NCBI GenBank assembly: GCA_018240405.1
Contig: JAFEFW010000617.1
Span: 19,384 to 83,383, forward strand
From: Pseudomonadota bacterium
GTDB taxonomy: Bacteria > Pseudomonadota > Alphaproteobacteria > Acetobacterales > Acetobacteraceae
DNA: 64,000 bases
Reading direction: 5' to 3'
Part shown: in pieces, positions 60,602 to 64,000 of the stretch
How positions within the stretch are numbered: the stretch's first letter is position 1
How the letters are laid out: each line of letters opens with the position of its first letter
Translations under genes and position numbers: made by a program
The notes under the pieces: model-generated
What the model was told of the DNA's origin: nothing
The model's database searches: none
The model's input: the letters and a program-made list of their open reading frames with translations, nothing else

Positions 60602-62392
60602 TTGCAGCCGACTGACATCAAGGCACCCGACTACTTCCACAAAGTGGTCGATTGCCAGTGGGCATGTCCCGCGCATACGCCGGTTCCTGAATACATCCGC
60701 CTCATCGCCGCTGAACGCTATGCCGACGCGTTCATGGTCAATTGGAAATCCAATGTCTTTCCCGGCATCCTCGGCCGTACCTGCGACCGCCCCTGCGAGC
60801 CGGCGTGCCGTCGCGGGCGCGTCGAGGAAGAGCCTGTCGCCATTTGCCGCCTGAAGCGCGTCGCCGCCGACTACAAGGGCAATGTCAGCGCACTGATGCC
60901 CAAGCCGGCCGAGACGCGTAATGGCAAGAAGGTCGCGCTGATCGGCGCGGGTCCGGCATCCATGACGGTGGCGCGCGACCTCGCCCCCCTCGGCTACCAC
61001 GTCGTCGTTTACGACGGCGAGCAGAAGGCCGGTGGTTTCATGCGCTCCCAGATCCCCAAGTTCCGCCTGCCGGACGAGGTGATTGATGAGGAGATCGGCT
61101 ATATTACGGATCTCGGCCCCGAAATGCGGCTTGCCCAGCGGGTGGACAGCCTGAAGGCCGTGCTGTCCGAGGACTACGATGCCATCTTCGTCGGCTGTGG
61201 CGCGCCGCGTGGGCGCGATTTGCCGATCCCCGGCCGCGAGGAAGCCGCGGCCAATATCCATATCGGCATTGACTGGCTTTCTTCCGTCTCCTTCGGTCAC
61301 ATCAAATCAATCGGCCGTCGCGTCATCGTGCTCGGTGGCGGCAACACGGCGATGGATTGCTGCCGCTCCGCCCGCCGCCTGGGCGGCGACGATGTGAAGG
61401 TAATTGTCCGCTCCGGCTTCGAGGAAATGAAGGCCTCGCCGTGGGAGAAGGAGGACGCCATCCATGAGGACATACCGATCCTGAACTACCTCGTGCCAAA
61501 GGAATTCAAGCACGACAACGGCCGCCTCTACGGCATGACGTTTGAAAAGGTGGCGGCTGAGTACGACGCCCGCGGCCGGCGCCGGCTGGTTCCGACCGGG
61601 GAGCCGGATCACTTTTACGAATGCGACGATGTGCTGGTCGCAGTTGGCCAAGAAAACGCGTTCCCCTGGATCGAGCGCGACATCGGCATGGAGTTCAACG
61701 ACTGGGGACTGCCGGTCCTGGATGAAACCACCTTCCAGTCGTCCGTGCCGAAGGTCTTCTTTGGCGGTGACTCGGCCTTCGGCCCGAAGAACATCATCAC
61801 TGCCGTGGCGCACGGGCACCAGGCGGCGATCTCTATTCATTTGTTCTGCCAGGGCCAGGACCTGAAGGCAGAGCGACCACCGCCGATGGTCACGCTGGCC
61901 AGCCAGAAGATGGGCATCCACGAGTGGAGCTACGACAACGCTATTTCGCTCGACCTGCGCTTCAAGGTGCCGCATCGTGACAAGCTGGCGGCGCTGAACG
62001 ACATCCGCGCCGAGGTGGAGCTTGGTTTCGATCCGGAATTGGCCTTTGCCGAGGCCCAGCGCTGCCTGAACTGCGATGTCGAAACGGTCTTTACCGACAA
62101 TCTGTGCATCGAGTGCGACGCCTGCGTCGACATCTGCCCGGTCGATTGCATCACCTTTACCGGCAACGGCGAGGAGAAGGACGTCCGCAGCCGGCTGAAT
62201 GCACCGTCGCATAACTATGAGCAGGCCCTGTATGTGTCCGGACCGCTGAAGACCGGCCGGATCATGGCCAAGGATGAGGATGTCTGCCTGCACTGCGGTT
62301 TGTGCGCCGAACGGTGTCCGACCGGAGCATGGGACATGCAACGTTTCTTATACGACATGGCACAGGCGAGTAACGCATGCTGCAGCAAGTAG
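60602..62392 (+). CDS. GltD-like FAD/NAD(P) oxidoreductase with two [4Fe-4S] ferredoxin sites
   Basis: The 596-residue protein resembles the small subunit of glutamate synthase. An N-terminal cysteine region (CQWACPAHTPVPEYIRLIAAERY, CDRPCEPACRRGRV) is followed by an FAD site (KVALIGAGPASMTVARDLAPLGYHVVVYDGEQKAGGFM) and an NAD(P) site (RVIVLGGGNTAMDCCRSARRLG). The C-terminus adds two ferredoxin-like CxxCxxCxxxC clusters (CIECDACVDICPVDC and CLHCGLCAERCP). It probably moves electrons between NAD(P)H and the 2-oxoacid oxidoreductase encoded next. It starts with TTG after GGAGAGGAG. Its last 16 bases overlap the start of the next gene. Confidence 0.88.
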   Translation: MQPTDIKAPDYFHKVVDCQWACPAHTPVPEYIRLIAAERYADAFMVNWKSNVFPGILGRTCDRPCEPACRRGRVEEEPVAICRLKRVAADYKGNVSALMPKPAETRNGKKVALIGAGPASMTVARDLAPLGYHVVVYDGEQKAGGFMRSQIPKFRLPDEVIDEEIGYITDLGPEMRLAQRVDSLKAVLSEDYDAIFVGCGAPRGRDLPIPGREEAAANIHIGIDWLSSVSFGHIKSIGRRVIVLGGGNTAMDCCRSARRLGGDDVKVIVRSGFEEMKASPWEKEDAIHEDIPILNYLVPKEFKHDNGRLYGMTFEKVAAEYDARGRRRLVPTGEPDHFYECDDVLVAVGQENAFPWIERDIGMEFNDWGLPVLDETTFQSSVPKVFFGGDSAFGPKNIITAVAHGHQAAISIHLFCQGQDLKAERPPPMVTLASQKMGIHEWSYDNAISLDLRFKVPHRDKLAALNDIRAEVELGFDPELAFAEAQRCLNCDVETVFTDNLCIECDACVDICPVDCITFTGNGEEKDVRSRLNAPSHNYEQALYVSGPLKTGRIMAKDEDVCLHCGLCAERCPTGAWDMQRFLYDMAQASNACCSK

Positions 62393-64000
62393 AGCGCGTC
62401 GATGAGCTCCGTGGGGGGCTGCAACGCGTCAACGACTTCGTCGTCAAGTTTGCCAACGTCAATGGCTCCGGCTCCGCCAGTGCCAACGCGTTGTTCTGCA
62501 AGTCGGTGCTGCGGATGGGCGTTGTAGCGACGCCGCGGAACATCTTTCCGTCCAACATCCAGGGGCTGCCGACCTGGTATGAGGTCCGTATTTCCGAGGC
62601 CGGGCACTTAGCCGCGCGCGGCGGCGGGCCTGACCTGATGGTGGCGATGAATCCGCAAACCTTCGCGCAGGACGTGAAGTCGATCGAACCGAACGGCTAC
62701 CTGTTCTACGACAACACGAAGCCGATCTCGATCGAGAAGACCCGGCCGGACGTGCACGTTATCGGCGTGCCACTGACCGCCATCACCAACGCGGCCTACC
62801 AGGACTCGCGGCAGCGGCAGTTGTTCAAGAACATCGTTGGCCTCGGCGCCCTGTCGATGCTGCTGGACATGGATCCAAAGGTCGTCGAGCAGTTGCTGGC
62901 GGAGCAGTTTAAAGGCCGCGACAAGCTGATCCAGGCGAACGTCGCCGCGTTGCACATGGGGCGGGATTGGGTGAAGGAAAACCTGCCCTACCCGATCGGC
63001 CTGCGGCTGCGCACCGCCGACACCGTCGGCGATCGCATCTTCATTGAAGGCAACGCCGCCGCCGGCCTGGGTGCGGTGTACGGCGGGGCCACGGTTTGCG
63101 CGTGGTACCCCATCACGCCGTCGACCTCGCTCGCAGAGGCTTTCACACGCTACTGCAGCCGGATGAGGGTGGACAAAGCAACCGGCAAGAACAACTTTGC
63201 CATTGTCCAGGCAGAAGACGAACTGGCTTCGATCGGCATGGTCATAGGCGCGGCCTGGAACGGCGCCCGTGCCTTCACCGCGACCTCTGGACCCGGCATC
63301 TCGCTGATGCAGGAGTTCTTCGGGCTGGCGTATTTTGCCGAGATTCCGGCGGTCATCTTCGACGTGCAGCGTGCTGGGCCGTCCACCGGCATGCCGACGC
63401 GCACCCAGCAAACCGATATCCGCATCTGCGCCTACGCCTCGCACGGCGACACCAAGCACGTGCTGCTGATCCCGGAGGATCCGTACGAGTGCTTCCAGTT
63501 CGGCGCGCTGGCGTTTGACTTGGCCGACCGGCTGCAGACACCGATCTTCGTCATGCTCGACCTGGAGATCGGCATGAACGAGCGGCTGTGCAAACCGTTC
63601 GACTGGGACGACAGCCGCAAGCTGGACCGCGGCAAGGTCATGACGGCAGAGCAACTGGAAGCAGGCCGCGTCTTCGGCCGCTACCTCGACGTCGATGGCG
63701 ATGGCATCCCCTTCCGTACGCTGCCCGGCACGCATCCGACCAAAGGCGCTTTTTTCACCCGCGGCACGTCGAAGGACCGGATGGCCCGCTATTCCGAGGA
63801 AGGGCCGGACTACCAGGACAACATGGAGCGGCTGCTAAAGAAGCACCGCACAGCGCGCACGCTGGTGCCGCAGGCGGTTGAACAGACAGCCGCGCAACCG
63901 ACCACCCTGGGGGTGATCTATTACGGCTCAACCAGCCCGGCGATTAATGAGGCTGACGGGATGCTGGCGGTAGACGGCATCCACCTCGACCGGCTGCGGC
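62377..64000 (+). CDS. 2-oxoacid:acceptor oxidoreductase alpha/gamma subunit (KorA-like), partial at window end
   Basis: The gene runs off the window after 541 codons. It begins MLQQVERVDELRGGLQRVNDFVVKFANVNGSGSASANALFCKSVLRMG, a gamma-type domain (about 1-190), followed by the alpha, pyrimidine-binding domain of 2-oxoacid:ferredoxin oxidoreductases: FIEGNAAAGLGAVYGGATVCAWYPITPSTSLAEAF, IVQAEDELASIGMVIGAAWNGARAFTATSGPGISLMQEFFGLAYFAEIPAVIFDVQRAGPSTGMPTRTQQTD. These enzymes oxidise 2-oxoglutarate or pyruvate to the acyl-CoA using thiamine diphosphate and Fe-S clusters. The ATG lies inside the end of the GltD-like gene, so the two are coupled. The beta subunit should follow outside the window. 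Confidence 0.93.
   Translation, partial: MLQQVERVDELRGGLQRVNDFVVKFANVNGSGSASANALFCKSVLRMGVVATPRNIFPSNIQGLPTWYEVRISEAGHLAARGGGPDLMVAMNPQTFAQDVKSIEPNGYLFYDNTKPISIEKTRPDVHVIGVPLTAITNAAYQDSRQRQLFKNIVGLGALSMLLDMDPKVVEQLLAEQFKGRDKLIQANVAALHMGRDWVKENLPYPIGLRLRTADTVGDRIFIEGNAAAGLGAVYGGATVCAWYPITPSTSLAEAFTRYCSRMRVDKATGKNNFAIVQAEDELASIGMVIGAAWNGARAFTATSGPGISLMQEFFGLAYFAEIPAVIFDVQRAGPSTGMPTRTQQTDIRICAYASHGDTKHVLLIPEDPYECFQFGALAFDLADRLQTPIFVMLDLEIGMNERLCKPFDWDDSRKLDRGKVMTAEQLEAGRVFGRYLDVDGDGIPFRTLPGTHPTKGAFFTRGTSKDRMARYSEEGPDYQDNMERLLKKHRTARTLVPQAVEQTAAQPTTLGVIYYGSTSPAINEADGMLAVDGIHLDRLR

Noticed and set aside
1-64000. CRISPR arrays, insertion sequences, rRNA and integrases
   Set aside because: No regularly spaced repeats, transposase motifs, integrase signatures or rRNA-like sequence were seen anywhere in the window.

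Overview
The window is high-G+C chromosomal DNA from an alphaproteobacterium. It is probably a member of the Rhodospirillales/Acetobacteraceae: it has an rpmI-rplT-pheS-pheT operon, a Hint-domain protein of the type common in that family, an alphaproteobacterial MntR-type regulator, an rsmB-heparinase-purH neighbourhood and a GltD-like/KorA-like oxidoreductase pair. I see no insertion sequence, rRNA or CRISPR array, and one tRNA (Thr, TGT anticodon). The taxonomic call is an inference from gene content.

1-15.3 kb: envelope and housekeeping genes. A GnnA-like sugar-nucleotide oxidoreductase and UDP-glucose dehydrogenase are divergent. Then come rsmB, a heparinase II/III-family protein, a GT4 glycosyltransferase and purH, greB, a type II NADH dehydrogenase, an O-fucosyltransferase-like protein, a GT92-like glycosyltransferase carrying a discoidin (F5/8C) domain, and a hybrid histidine kinase with a plant-ethylene-receptor-like membrane domain. 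15.3-25.5 kb: dapA, a DegP/HtrA protease whose Shine-Dalgarno sequence lies in a 10-bp hairpin, tRNA-Thr, a gene-poor block (19.5-21.8 kb), an aldehyde dehydrogenase, accA and mntR. 25.6-35.6 kb: pheT/pheS/rplT/rpmI, fumarylacetoacetase divergent from a MarR regulator, an RraA-like protein, an M24 aminopeptidase P and a DUF1127 protein.

35.7-46.6 kb: a fosmidomycin-resistance-type MFS pump, a DUF1194 von Willebrand-type protein with no ordinary start codon, an AI-2E-family permease, an FkbH plus acyl-carrier-protein pair, a fusion of a UPF0260 metal-chelating domain to a degenerate dihydrodipicolinate-synthase barrel, a Hint-domain protein, a PEP-CTERM exoprotein behind a good sigma-54 promoter, and a YihY/BrkB membrane protein. 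46.8-55.2 kb: a holin-endolysin fusion gene, ornithine decarboxylase, thiSG, accBC, a cupin, and a small phage-like regulatory island (XRE repressor divergent from a GcrA-like HTH protein and a DUF6362-like protein). 55.3-64 kb: an acyl-CoA carboxylase beta chain, an ABC-type substrate-binding protein coupled to a Cache/HAMP histidine kinase, and a 2-oxoacid oxidoreductase module that runs off the end.

The signals I rate highest: the ethylene-receptor-like kinase, the UPF0260-DHDPS fusion with its Schiff-base lysine replaced by arginine, the single-polypeptide holin-endolysin whose promoter palindrome shares its architecture with one in the XRE island 6 kb away, the twin operators around the XRE gene with a predicted leaderless transcript, the sigma-54 promoter and repeated GTGTCGG-N5-TTTACA element around the PEP-CTERM gene, and the SD-sequestering hairpin of htrA.
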